This document shows positions 53,564 through 62,122 of a stretch of 64,000 nt of DNA, piece after piece. Where the stretch lies: assembly GCF_030012565.1 (NCBI RefSeq), contig NZ_CP124621.1, positions 1-64,000 of the forward strand, given 5' to 3'. How positions within the stretch are numbered: position 1 is the first letter of the stretch; the number at the start of each line of letters is the position of its first letter. Position numbers and translations under genes: made by a program. Source of the DNA: Mesomycoplasma ovipneumoniae (GTDB lineage Bacteria; Bacillota_I; Bacilli_A; Mycoplasmatales; Metamycoplasmataceae). The notes under the pieces were generated by a model that saw nothing but the letters and a program-made list of their open reading frames with translations, had not been told where the DNA came from and searched no databases.

Positions 53564-53611
53564 AAATTTGCATGTCATACAAAATCATGATTTTTAAAAA
53601 CATGCAAATTT
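53564..53611. repeat. 11-bp inverted repeat upstream of the small protein gene
   Basis: AAATTTGCATG (53564-53574) and CATGCAAATTT (53601-53611), separated by 26 bases. A shorter hairpin AGACTT/AAGTCT lies at 53534-53548. Possible operator or transcript-end structure; no regulator can be assigned. Confidence 0.35.
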
Positions 53612-53681
53612 TACTGATTTTTGGATTTTTAATAGTTTTATGGTAAAATTTAATGGTAAAAATTTATGGAGGTTAGAAACA

Positions 53682-53810
53682 ATGAGATCGAGGAACATCT
53701 TAAATTGAGTTAAAATTAAAATTTTAAATTGATGGTCTTCAGTGGTCAAAGTTGACGAAATTGTTGTTTTATTTATAAAAATATTACATCTTTTTGTCAC
53801 AGAACACTAA
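53682..53810 (+). CDS. Small Trp-rich hydrophobic protein (42 residues)
   Basis: A short frame with complete expression signals: TAAAAT at 53644-53649, GGAGG at 53668-53672 nine bases before the ATG, and an intrinsic terminator right after the stop. Two of its three Trp codons are TGA. The product starts basic (MRSRNILNWVKIKIL), has an NWWSS segment near 16-20 and a hydrophobic VVLFIKILHLFV near 28-39, so it is probably membrane-associated or amphipathic. I do not recognise it. It sits before rplK, where secE lies in other bacteria, but the SecE core is not evident. Confidence 0.5.
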
Positions 53811-53821
53811 TTTAAAGAAAT

Positions 53822-53846
53822 AAAAGCCACACGTTGTGGTTTTTTT
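53822..53846 (+). terminator. Intrinsic terminator after the small protein gene
   Basis: CCACA (53827-53831) pairs with TGTGG (53835-53839), extended by A/T pairs to about 10 bp, with a seven-T run. Confidence 0.8.
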
Positions 53847-53888
53847 AGTGCAAAAAAAATTATTTTTGTTAAATAAATTTTTTTTGCC

Positions 53889-53936
53889 ATAATTTTAAAT
53901 AATTTTTGTGGTATAATTTTAAATAATTTTTGTGGA
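53889..53936 (+). promoter_or_regulatory. Duplicated 24-bp promoter unit before rplK
   Basis: Two tandem 24-base copies (53889-53912 and 53913-53936) differ only in their last base. Each begins in a -10 box: CATAAT at 53888-53893 and TGG-TATAAT at 53912-53917. The second matches the extended -10 pattern of 5S and tRNA-Gly, so the duplication may have created the main promoter. Confidence 0.6.
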
Positions 53937-53957
53937 AGGTTTCAAACCGTTAACCAC
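53932..53957 (+). promoter_or_regulatory. Leader hairpin of rplK-rplA, possible L1 binding site
   Basis: GTGG (53932-53935) pairs with CCAC (53954-53957) and GGTT with AACC inside, leaving an asymmetric internal loop of AA against GTTAA. In many bacteria L1 represses its own operon by binding such a structure before rplK. The similarity to the rRNA site is suggestive only. Confidence 0.35.
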
Positions 53958-53991
53958 TAAGAGAACTAAAAAAAATAAAAGGATGCTCGAA

Positions 53992-54435
53992 ATGGTAAAA
54001 AAAAATGTAGTTAGAGTTGCAAAATTGCAATTCAATGCCGGTCAAGCAAAACCCGGACCAGCTCTTGCAGGTCTTGGTATTGTAATGCCTGAATTTACAA
54101 GAAAATTTAACGATGAAACAAAAAATCGTGGAAGCGAACCAGTTCCTGTAAAAATTACTGTTTTTAAAGATAAAAGCTTTGAATTTCAGTTATATACAAG
54201 CCCAACTTCTTACAAAATTAAACAAGCTGCAAAAATCGAATCTGGATCTAAAAAATCTAAAGCTGAAAAAGTGGCTAAAATTACTCTTGCACAACTTAAA
54301 GAAATTGCAGAATATAAATTACCAGATTTAAATACTGATAATATTGAAAAAGCAATTCTTACAGTTTATGGGACCGCCAAACAAATGGGCGTTGAAGTTG
54401 AAGGTATCGAAGAATTTTTACAAGGAGTTAAATAA
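53992..54435 (+). CDS. rplK: 50S ribosomal protein L11
   Basis: Part of the GTPase-associated centre on 23S rRNA. The 147 residues show AKLQFNAGQAKPGPALAGLG, then KTPPTS-like SPTSYKIKQAAKIESGSKK and KQMGVEVEG. I take the ATG at 53992, eight bases after AAAAGGA; in-frame starts at 53932 and 53983 lie in the leader hairpin or the ribosome binding site. Its TAA overlaps the rplA ATG. Confidence 0.94.
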   Translation: MVKKNVVRVAKLQFNAGQAKPGPALAGLGIVMPEFTRKFNDETKNRGSEPVPVKITVFKDKSFEFQLYTSPTSYKIKQAAKIESGSKKSKAEKVAKITLAQLKEIAEYKLPDLNTDNIEKAILTVYGTAKQMGVEVEGIEEFLQGVK

Positions 54436-55130
54436 TGAAAAAAATTTCACGTAAATTAGCTCAGTCTCGTGAATTAGTTGATAAAAATCATTATTATTCA
54501 CTTGAAGAAGCGATGGAATTGGTTAAAAAAACATCATATACTAAATTTTCTGGCTCTGTTGATTTAGCTATTCGGCTTAATTTAGATACTCGAAAAGCTG
54601 ACCAACAATTAAGAGGTTCTGTTGTTTTACCTTATGGAACCGGGAAATCTGTACGCGTGCTTGTTGCAACTGATTCATCAGAGGTAGCAGCTAAAGCTAA
54701 AGAAGCAGGTGCTGATTTAATTTATTCAACAGCTGAACTTGAGCAAAACTTGAAAATTGATAATTTTGATTTTGATGTTATTGTTGTTGAGCCTAAATTA
54801 ATGCCAGTTTTAGGAAGATACGGGAAAAAATTAGGACCAAAAGGGCTTATGCCTAACCCAAAAACAGGTACAGTTACCCCAACACCAGAAAAAGCTGTAG
54901 CTGAAATTAAAAAAGGTAAAGCAAATTATCGTGCTGATAAATACGGAATTATTCACTCATTAATTGGAAAAACCAATATGGAAGCCGATCATTTAGTCCA
55001 AAACGCTAAAACCCTTTTACAATTAATCCGTAAATTGAAACCAAATTCAGTTAAAGGAAATTATTTCAAAAACTTAACTGTTTCAGCTTCAATGGGTCCT
55101 TCTATTAAAATTCGCTTCGACAATTTGTAA
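54435..55130 (+). CDS. rplA: 50S ribosomal protein L1
   Basis: Forms the L1 stalk that guides E-site tRNA release; in many bacteria it also represses the rplK-rplA mRNA. The 231 residues contain LGRYGKKLGPKGLMPNPKTG, the L1 signature, and SVKGNYFKNLTVSASMGPSI at the end. Coupled to rplK by a one-base stop-start overlap. Followed by a terminator. Confidence 0.96.
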   Translation: MKKISRKLAQSRELVDKNHYYSLEEAMELVKKTSYTKFSGSVDLAIRLNLDTRKADQQLRGSVVLPYGTGKSVRVLVATDSSEVAAKAKEAGADLIYSTAELEQNLKIDNFDFDVIVVEPKLMPVLGRYGKKLGPKGLMPNPKTGTVTPTPEKAVAEIKKGKANYRADKYGIIHSLIGKTNMEADHLVQNAKTLLQLIRKLKPNSVKGNYFKNLTVSASMGPSIKIRFDNL

Positions 55131-55153
55131 TAAAAAATAACCTGTAAAAAATA

Positions 55154-55184
55154 AAAAAACCCTTTAAATTTAAGGGGTTTTTTT
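55154..55184 (+). terminator. Intrinsic terminator after rplA
   Basis: AAAAAACCCTT pairs with AAGGGGTTTTTT (one G-T wobble), T run at the end. Confidence 0.8.
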
Positions 55185-55236
55185 ATTTTGGGCTTCGAAA
55201 AATTTTCAAAAATTTATTATTAAAACAGGAAAGAGA

Positions 55237-55509
55237 TTAAACTGTTGTTTTTTGATGTTTATTAACAAACAAATGAAGTCTAGAAATTTTTCGTGATGCT
55301 TTTCCTTTGTGGAAAACACCTTTTGATTTTGCCTTTGCAATTTCTTTATGAGCTTTTGCAACTAATTCATTTTGATTTTCTGCGTGACTTGTAACAGCTA
55401 GCTTAGCCTTTTTGATTGCTGTTTTTACACGAGATTTAATTGCATTATTTCTTGCTCTTGCTTTTTGCATTTTGGTGATTGATTTAATTTTGGATTTTAT
55501 ATTTGCCAT
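55237..55509 (-). CDS. rpsT: 30S ribosomal protein S20
   Basis: Small helical 16S rRNA-binding protein. The 90 residues, very rich in Lys and Ala, read MANIKSKIKSITKMQKAR, NAIKSRVKTAIKKAK and KGVFHKGKASRKISRL, the S20 pattern. AGGAAAAA precedes the ATG at 55509. Faces rplA tail to tail. Confidence 0.94.
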   Translation of the reverse strand: MANIKSKIKSITKMQKARARNNAIKSRVKTAIKKAKLAVTSHAENQNELVAKAHKEIAKAKSKGVFHKGKASRKISRLHLFVNKHQKTTV

Positions 55510-55653
55510 TTTTTTCCTATATTTATATATAATAGTTTATTTCAGCCCTTTAAAAAACAGTACTAAAAATTATACCATAAAAATATGTTATTTATATTTA
55601 AAAAATGAATTTTTAATCTCTAGACTTAATAAAAAAATTTAAACTCAATAAGA

Positions 55654-56109
55654 CTAATATTCAACTTTAAAAATTATTTTTCTAACTGTGCCAATTTGCC
55701 CAGTATATTTTGGCAAATGAGCATCGCCAGGTAGAAAAATTAAAAATTCGCCTTTTAACGGTCTAATTAAATTTCGGGTCGAATCTTTTTTATAAAGAGC
55801 TACATCATTTTCTTCAGAATAATCAGTTACTTTATTGACTAATTTCTCTGAAAAATCAAAGAAATATTGTTCTTTTTCGTCAAGTACTACATGAACATCT
55901 GCATATCGTTTGTGATATTCATAGAGAGCGTTTGTATCATCGAAACTTTCAAAATCAACATGTATAACAAAAATTCTGTCTTCATCAATTACAGTTTTGC
56001 CTAGTGGTAATTTTGCTAGGTCAGTTTCTTTTAGATATTTTGCTAATTTTGCAAAATTTTCATTTAAACAACTATATTTGCTAAAATTTTCTAATTTGTC
56101 ATAAATCAT
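55654..56109 (-). CDS. YhcH/YjgK/YiaL (DUF386, EbgC-like) family protein
   Basis: Cupin-like protein of 151 residues. Family members bind zinc and act on sugars; NanQ/YhcH is linked to sialic acid use as an anomerase. Landmarks: YEYHKRYADVHVVLDEKE (near 74-91) and GEFLIFLPGDAHLPK near the C-terminus. A good ribosome binding site (GAGGGGTGG) precedes the ATG. No sialic acid genes are adjacent, so its substrate here is unknown. Confidence 0.82.
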   Translation of the reverse strand: MIYDKLENFSKYSCLNENFAKLAKYLKETDLAKLPLGKTVIDEDRIFVIHVDFESFDDTNALYEYHKRYADVHVVLDEKEQYFFDFSEKLVNKVTDYSEENDVALYKKDSTRNLIRPLKGEFLIFLPGDAHLPKYTGQIGTVRKIIFKVEY

Positions 56110-56206
56110 TTTCCACCCCTCTTTTATTTATATTTTTCTTAAATTATAGCAAAAAAATTGACCAAAAAAGAATAAATTTCAAATTAATCATTTTTAAGCT
56201 AAAAAA

Positions 56207-57691
56207 TTACCCTATTAAAATATCTTCAGTTATGTAAGTTTTATTCTGTTTGCCGATATTATCGCCTTGTCAAACGTAAATAAAAGAGGTAATTCCGAGC
56301 TGACCAATTAGCATAATAATCATAAATCCAATTTGTGAAACAACAGATAAATCTCGAATTAAACCGGTCGACAGACCCGAAGTTCCAAAAGCCGACATAA
56401 CCTCAAAAATTAAATGATAAATTCTATATTCGCCAGTTTTTTCCTGGTTTGAAATACTATCTAGTGAAAAACTCGAGAGAAAAACTACCGCTATTACTAA
56501 AATAAATGATATAAAAAACACACTCGCAGCCGAAACAATTTTATCTGTTGTGATTTTTCTTTTAAATATATTAACGTCACTAGTTCCCCTAAGTTTAGAT
56601 AAAACCACGGCGATAAAAATTCAAAAAGTTGTAACACGAATTCCACCACCTGTAGAAGAAGGCGCAGAGCCAATAAACATCAATAAACTTGTTAAAAATG
56701 TGCTTGGTTGAGTTAGCTGTTTTAAGTCAAATGTAAAAAAACCAGTTGAACGAGTCATAAAATTATGAAATAATAATGCAAATGATTTATCAAATCAGGT
56801 GCCATTTTGCTTTTGATTCCAAAAAGTAAAAGGAGAATTTGAACTAGCTTCAAAAGTAATTAAAAGAATAAAGCCAATTAGGGCAATAACAAAATAGCTC
56901 AAAATTGAAACTTTAGTAAATAAGGAAAATCTAAATCTTTTTATTTTTTGCTTAGAAAGTTTAAGTTTGAAAAAGCTAAAAAAATCATAAATTACCGGGT
57001 AGCCAATTCCTCCTATTATTGTCAGAATTATTATCATAATTTGCAAAAAATAAGCGTGATAATAAGGCTCAAAACTATTTGGCCCGATTATATCAAATCC
57101 AGCATTATTAATTGCAGAAATGCTATGAAAAACAGCAAATCTTAGTGATAAAGATATATTTTTATAAGGTGATTTTTGAAATGAAAATTTTTGAGGATCA
57201 GCATCGTAAAAATAAAAATAAAGACTAAGAGTAAGGCTACTAATCAAAACAAGAATCATAAAAAAATTAATAGAAACCTTGATCATGCCTTTTAGTTCAC
57301 TTAATTTACTTGAACCTCTTTCGATTTTCAAAATTTCACGGGATAAAATGCTTAGTTTTTTTCCAAATAAATGGTTAAAAATGTAGAATTTTATTGCAAA
57401 AATTCCAATTCCTCCCATAGAAATTAAAATTGCAATAATAGCTTGTCCAAAAACATTAAAACTTGTGCCAGTGTCAACCAAACTAAGTCCAGTGTCACTA
57501 AAGGCAGAAACTGAAGTAAAAAGTGCCGAAAAAAAATTAATTTTTTCTGAATTTTCAGAGTGTGAAAACGATCCTGTTAGAATTCCGGCCCCAAGAAGAA
57601 TAACTAACGTGTAAAAAGTAAAAATAATGTGTATCTTTTTAAGAGAAAAAATGGACCGCAGAAAATTTTTGATATTAATTTTCAAGTTCAT
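56207..57691 (-). CDS. Potassium uptake channel subunit KtrB/TrkH
   Basis: Membrane subunit of a Ktr/Trk-type potassium importer, 494 residues with about eight to ten membrane segments. The four pore loops typical of the family are visible by their Gly filter: SVSAFSDTGLSL, HSISAINNAGFDIIG, FIGSAPSSTGGGIRVTTF and MSAFGTSGLSTG. Trp TGA codons split the frame. A TATAAT lies on the minus strand near 57782-57777. Divergent from ktrA, which encodes its regulatory partner. Confidence 0.9.
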
Positions 57692-57709
57692 TATTCCTCG
57701 TTTTAATGG

Positions 57710-57733
57710 TTGACTAAACTAAAAAATAGTCAA
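57710..57733. promoter_or_regulatory. 7-bp inverted repeat in the ktrB leader
   Basis: TTGACTA (57710-57716) and TAGTCAA (57727-57733), 10-base centre, about 19 bases before the ktrB ATG. Would form a hairpin near the ribosome binding region of the ktrB mRNA. Confidence 0.35.
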
Positions 57734-57928
57734 TTAATTTACTTATATAAAACAAACAAAAAAGCTAAATTATTATATTATACATTTTTTTTCAAAAAAA
57801 CCAAGCAAAAACAAAAAAATTTAAAAATAGCTAAAAAAACTAGCCTATAAAAGATTTGTGCTTGTCTACCCTCAAAAATTTTCTGATTTTTGAACCAATT
57901 TATTGTTTTTTAGATAAAATTTAAGTAA

Positions 57929-58624
57929 ATGAAACGAGCAAATATTTGTATAATTGGTGCCGGACGACTAGGTAGAGCAGCAATAACCCAACTAGCAGAA
58001 TCAGGCCACAATATTATTGTCATTGATAAAAGAGCTGAAAATTTAAAATTTATTCGTGAATTTGCGACTGTAGAGCCAATTATAATGGACGCTAGCGACA
58101 TAAATGCAATTCGTAATGAAGTTGGGCTTGAGGATATAGACACAATAATCGTTGCTACTTCAGACAATATTGAAATTATTGCAACTTTATTAGAATTACA
58201 GACAGAAATTAATTTTTTTAACAACTTAAAAATAGCCGCGCGTGCTGTTAACAAAAGACATGCTCGTGTTTTAAAACAAATCGGTGTTGACTGAATTATT
58301 AGCCCTGAAGAAGAAGCTGGAATTAAAATGGCACTTTTGAGTGTTGATAAAAATTTCCTGAATTATGCAGATAATCTTAAAGAAATAGCAAATGGAATAT
58401 TTGCTGGAAGTGTTAATGTAAAATCACCAAACTATATTAATAAAAGTATAAAAAACGCTAATTTGCGTCAGTATAATGTCAACGTGGTTTTAATTAAAAG
58501 AAATAAAGAAACAATTTTGCCAGCAGCAGAGACAATTATTCATCAAAATGATGAGATAACAATAATCGGAAAAATTGGTGATGTTACAACAGTTTTGCAA
58601 AAAATGGAGTCTATAAAGAGCTAA
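57929..58624 (+). CDS. Potassium uptake regulatory subunit KtrA/TrkA
   Basis: Cytosolic RCK protein that gates KtrB in response to bound nucleotide. The 231 residues contain the Rossmann motif ICIIGAGRLGRAA (residues 6-18), DASD and TIIVATSDN, and a C-terminal RCK_C domain with INKSIKNANLRQYNVNVVLI and DEITIIGKIGDV. ATG follows a TAAAAT box by eight bases. One Trp TGA at 58291. The last 18 codons are duplicated downstream. Confidence 0.9.
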
Positions 58625-58832
58625 AATTGGAAAATTTTAGGAAAAAGTGCTTTAAAAGTTCTTTGAATTAACAGCACAAAATTTTATTTTTGTTAAATTC
58701 AGGAAAATTGGTGATGTTACAACAGTTTTGCAAAAAATTGGTTCTATAAAGAGCCAAAATGTGAAAATTTTAGGAAAACGTGCTTTAAAAGTTCTTGTAA
58801 TAACAGTACAAAATTTTATTTTTGCTAAATTC
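58568..58832 (+). repeat. Tandem duplication of the ktrA 3' end
   Basis: About 132 bases (58568-58700) covering the last 18 ktrA codons, the stop and the 3' flank are repeated at 58701-58832 with a handful of substitutions and small indels. The second copy has no start and is a non-coding remnant; the divergence shows that the event is not recent. Confidence 0.85.
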
Positions 58833-58854
58833 TTTTGTAAAGCTAAAAATATAG

Positions 58855-58860
58855 TATAAT
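58855..58860 (+). promoter_or_regulatory. -10 box of the pot leader
   Basis: TATAAT at 58855-58860, just after the duplicated segment and about 60 bases before a terminator-like hairpin. The nearest gene is potA, 264 bases downstream. Confidence 0.5.
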
Positions 58861-58872
58861 TTTCAAATAATC

Positions 58873-59007
58873 ATGGATTTTGGAAAATACTATTTATATT
58901 TACTAAAATATTACATGTTTGCGGCATCACTCTTTGATGATGCTGCTTTTTTCCATGAATCTGCATCAGAAGATATTTTCGATAAGTTCCCCACCACTCT
59001 TCATTAG
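58873..59007 (+). CDS. Possible leader peptide (44 codons) before potA
   Basis: ATG to TAG frame without TGA, 12 bases after a -10 box and with no ribosome binding site. The product is acidic and Phe-rich (AASLFDDAAFFHES), unlike a transporter or regulator I know. The terminator-like hairpin lies inside it, as in attenuators where translation affects folding. It may equally be a chance frame. Confidence 0.25.
   Translation: MDFGKYYLYLLKYYMFAASLFDDAAFFHESASEDIFDKFPTTLH
58921..58952 (+). terminator. Terminator-like hairpin in the potA leader (possible attenuator)
   Basis: GCGGCATCA (58921-58929) pairs with TGATGCTGC (58938-58946, one G-T), 8-base loop, followed directly by six T. It is among the most GC-rich stems in the window and would end transcripts from 58867 after about 85 bases. 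Confidence 0.65.
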
Positions 59008-59034
59008 AGAAGATTTTTTTCTTCAAAGATGAAG
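58998..59034 (+). promoter_or_regulatory. Second hairpin set in the potA leader
   Basis: TCTTC/GAAGA (58998-59002 with 59009-59013) followed by seven T, then CTTCA/TGAAG (59021-59025 with 59030-59034). TCTTC could pair with GAAG of either hairpin, so alternative folds are possible. A TAAAAT box at 59055-59060 may drive potA itself. Confidence 0.4.
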
Positions 59035-59123
59035 TTTTCATATTTTTTTTAGAATAAAATTACATTTTTTTATTTAAATTAGATATTGTTTTTAATTTTA
59101 TCTACTCAAGAGGGAATTATAAA

Positions 59124-60458
59124 ATGCAAAAATTTCACAAAAGTGAAACAATAATCTCGCTTGTTGATGTTGATAAGGAATTTGGTGACAAGAAAGTTTT
59201 AAATCAAATAAATTTGGACATCAAAAAAGGTGATTTTGTCACTCTTTTAGGTCCATCTGGATCTGGAAAAACTACAATTTTACGCCTAATTGGTGGTTTT
59301 GAATGAACAACCCGAGGCGAAATTAAATTTAACGGGGTTGATATTAAAGATGTTCCAGCCCATAAACGAGATACAGCGACTATTTTTCAAGATTATGCAC
59401 TTTTTCCACATTTGTCAGTTAGAGGAAATATCGAATTTGGCTTAAAATTAAAAAGAATTAAGAAAAGTGACTCTGAAATTCCGCAGTCAACTTGGAAAAA
59501 ATTCGAAGATTTAAAGCAAAAATGACAAGCAAAACAGGACAAAAAAATTGCTGAACTTAATAATTTGCAAGCAAACTTAGAAAAACAACTTGAAAATCCC
59601 AATTTAGACAGCAAAACCCGTAAAAAATTACAGGATAAACTTGATGATTCAGATTTTAAATATTCTAACTGGGAAAATTATGTTTTTTATAAATCTGTAA
59701 CTTTTGAAAAAAAATACCTTACTCGTAAAATAACAAAAACGGAAATTGATAGCGAAATTAAAGATATTATCGAACTTGTTGGTCTAAGTGGCAACGAAAA
59801 CCGTGCAATTTCAGAGTTATCTGGTGGAATGAAACAGCGAGTTGCACTGGCTAGATCGCTTGTTATTGAGCCTGAAATAGTTTTATTAGATGAGCCATTA
59901 TCAGCTTTAGATGCAAAAATTAGACAAAAAATGCAAGTTTTTCTTAAAAAAATTCAGCAAAAATTAGGTCTAACTTTCATTTTTGTAACTCACGATCAAG
60001 ATGAAGCCCTTCAATTATCAGATAAAATCGCCGTAATTCGCAACGGTAAAATCGCTCAATATGACGTGCCAAAGAAAATTTATGACTATCCTGCCAATAA
60101 ATGAGTTGCTAATTTCATCGGTGATTCCAATTTTTTTGAAGCAAAATTTATTGGAAAAAATAAGGTTGAAATTCTTGGGACTGAGCTCTATACAATTCAC
60201 ACAGAATTTAATTATGGCCAAAAACTGGATGCACTTATTCGTCCTGAAGACATCGATATTGACTTAAATTCTGGATATTTTAAGGGAAAAGTGGTTCAAA
60301 ATATTTATAAAGGCTCATATTACTGACTAGATATTCAAGTCGGTTCTAAAATTATTTACGTTGAAACTAACGATTTTTACGATCTTAATACCGAAGTTTA
60401 TCTAAAATGAGATGATGATGCAATTCATTTAATGGAGATTGAAAGTGGAAACTCTTAG
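59124..60458 (+). CDS. potA: Polyamine ABC transporter ATPase
   Basis: Energises spermidine/putrescine import. The 444 residues have [13 protein letters not shown] near 43-55, the Q loop in [11 protein letters not shown], the signature [14 protein letters not shown] near 231-244, [26 protein letters not shown] and a C-terminal TOBE-like domain. Between Q loop and signature there are about 95 extra charged residues (Lys/Glu/Asp/Gln-rich, likely coiled coil), larger than in ordinary PotA. AGAGGGAATTATAAA precedes the ATG. First gene of potABCD. Confidence 0.92.
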
Positions 60459-61305
60459 CTTTTTTGATAAATTTTGACAAAATTTCAAAAAAAATTTAAA
60501 TCCACGCATCAGTCTTGTTCTCCCTTATTTTGTTTTTGCCCTAATTTTAATAGTTATTCCACTTATTTTACTTTTTGTTAAATCTGTAAGTCCACTTTCG
60601 ACAAACGGTAGTCCATTTGACAATCATCTTTTAGTAAAAGAGCAAACAACTTGGCAAATTATTGCCCGTTCAATTTTTGTTGGTTTAGTTAGTGCTTTTA
60701 TTTGCTTAATTTTAGCTTTTCCATATGCTTTTATTGTCGCAAATTCAAAATCACGTATTTTTAAAATTTATTCTTTATCATTAATAATTACACCTTTAAT
60801 TATTTTTACAATTGCAAAAGTCTTCTCATTACGAGCTTTATTTTTGGCAATGTTTGACGAAGGATCGCTAAATAATAACTCTTTTATGATTCTTGGTCTA
60901 ATTTTTCTCAATTTTCCTTTCATGGTAATTCCACTTTATACAATTTTCAGAGATATGCCTAAAAACCTAATTGAAGCTGGCACTGATTTAGGATATTCAA
61001 AATTTTGAGTTTTAATTAAAGTGGTTCTCCCTTATAGTTTTCGGGCAATTAGCTCTGGATTTGCGATTGTTTTTTTAATGGCAGCAACTTCAATAGTTGT
61101 CTCAGATAAATTGCTACCAAACGGATCACAAAATCAACTAATTGGAAATTTAATTAATAATTCTGCAAACACAACAAATCCTTTTGATCTAGCGCGAGTT
61201 TCATCACTTGTTTTAGTCACACTTTTAGTTTTTATTGGAATTTATACACTAATTCATTTTACGCCGATTGTTATCATGAAACTTAAAGGATTTAAATATG
61301 ACTAA
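60445..61305 (+). CDS. potB: Polyamine ABC transporter permease PotB
   Basis: First membrane subunit, 286 residues, six hydrophobic segments, with the EAA loop as IEAGTDLGYSKFWVLIKVVLP near 176-196. I choose GTG at 60445: GGAG lies eight bases upstream and the frame begins inside the potA end. Trp TGA codons at 60475 and 61003 break the standard-code frame. Overlaps potC by eight bases. Confidence 0.88.
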
Positions 61306-62122
61306 AATTATTGATTTTTTTCAAAAACACGAGATTTTGAAAAAAACTTATGTTTGATTTTTGATAATTATTTTTTATATTCCAATAATTTTTGGTTCTA
61401 TTTTTTCATTTAACAGTCCGTCAAAAAAAGGTTTTGTCTCTTCAACCTGAAACAAATTTAGTTTGCAAGCATTTGACGAATTTGCAAAAGATACTTTTGC
61501 ATCAGCGCTAATTAACTCATTAATTATTGCATTTTTTGCTGCAATAACCGTTGTTTTCCTTTCACTTTTAACAGTTTTTGCCCTCTGAAGACAAAAAAAT
61601 AAATCAGTGAAAATTTATGTAAATGTCACCTCAAATATTCCTTTAATTAATCCAGATGCTATCACTGCAGTTTCACTTGCAATTATTTTAGGCTTCATTT
61701 TTGGTTCACTTTCGGCGGCTTATGAAGGTTTGTATCGGGCAATTATTTCCCACATTGTCATGACTTTGCCTTACGGAATTTTGATAATGTATCCAAGAAG
61801 TGAGAAATTTTCGCTAAGTTTATATGAAGCAGCCCAAGATTTAGGCTACTCAAAAATGAAGGCATGATTTTTGGTTTATTTAAAACACATGTCGCCAGCG
61901 ATAATTTCGGTTTTTCCGGTTGTTGTTTTTCTTTCTTTTGACGATTTTATAATCACAAAAATTACATCAAACACCCAAACAGTTGGAACGCTTTTGTATC
62001 AAGGAACTTTTAAAACTTGAGCGCTAATGTTGGGAACAATTATGCTCTTTATTTCCGTGATTTCTAATTTAATTTGACTTTATTATAAAAATAAAAAGGA
62101 AAAAACATGAAAAAGAATTTAG
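61298..62122 (+). CDS. potC: Polyamine ABC transporter permease PotC
   Basis: Second membrane subunit, 274 residues, six membrane segments and the EAA loop YEAAQDLGYSKMKAWFLVYL near 183-202. The TGA that overlaps the potD start (62108-62110) is Trp; the frame really ends at TAG 62120-62122, so it overlaps potD by 16 bases. The four pot genes are tightly coupled. Confidence 0.88.

Noticed and set aside
53932..53991. Longer L11 N-terminus starting at 53932
   Set aside because: The added residues would be coded by the leader hairpin; the ATG at 53992 has a well placed ribosome binding site and gives the normal L11 start.
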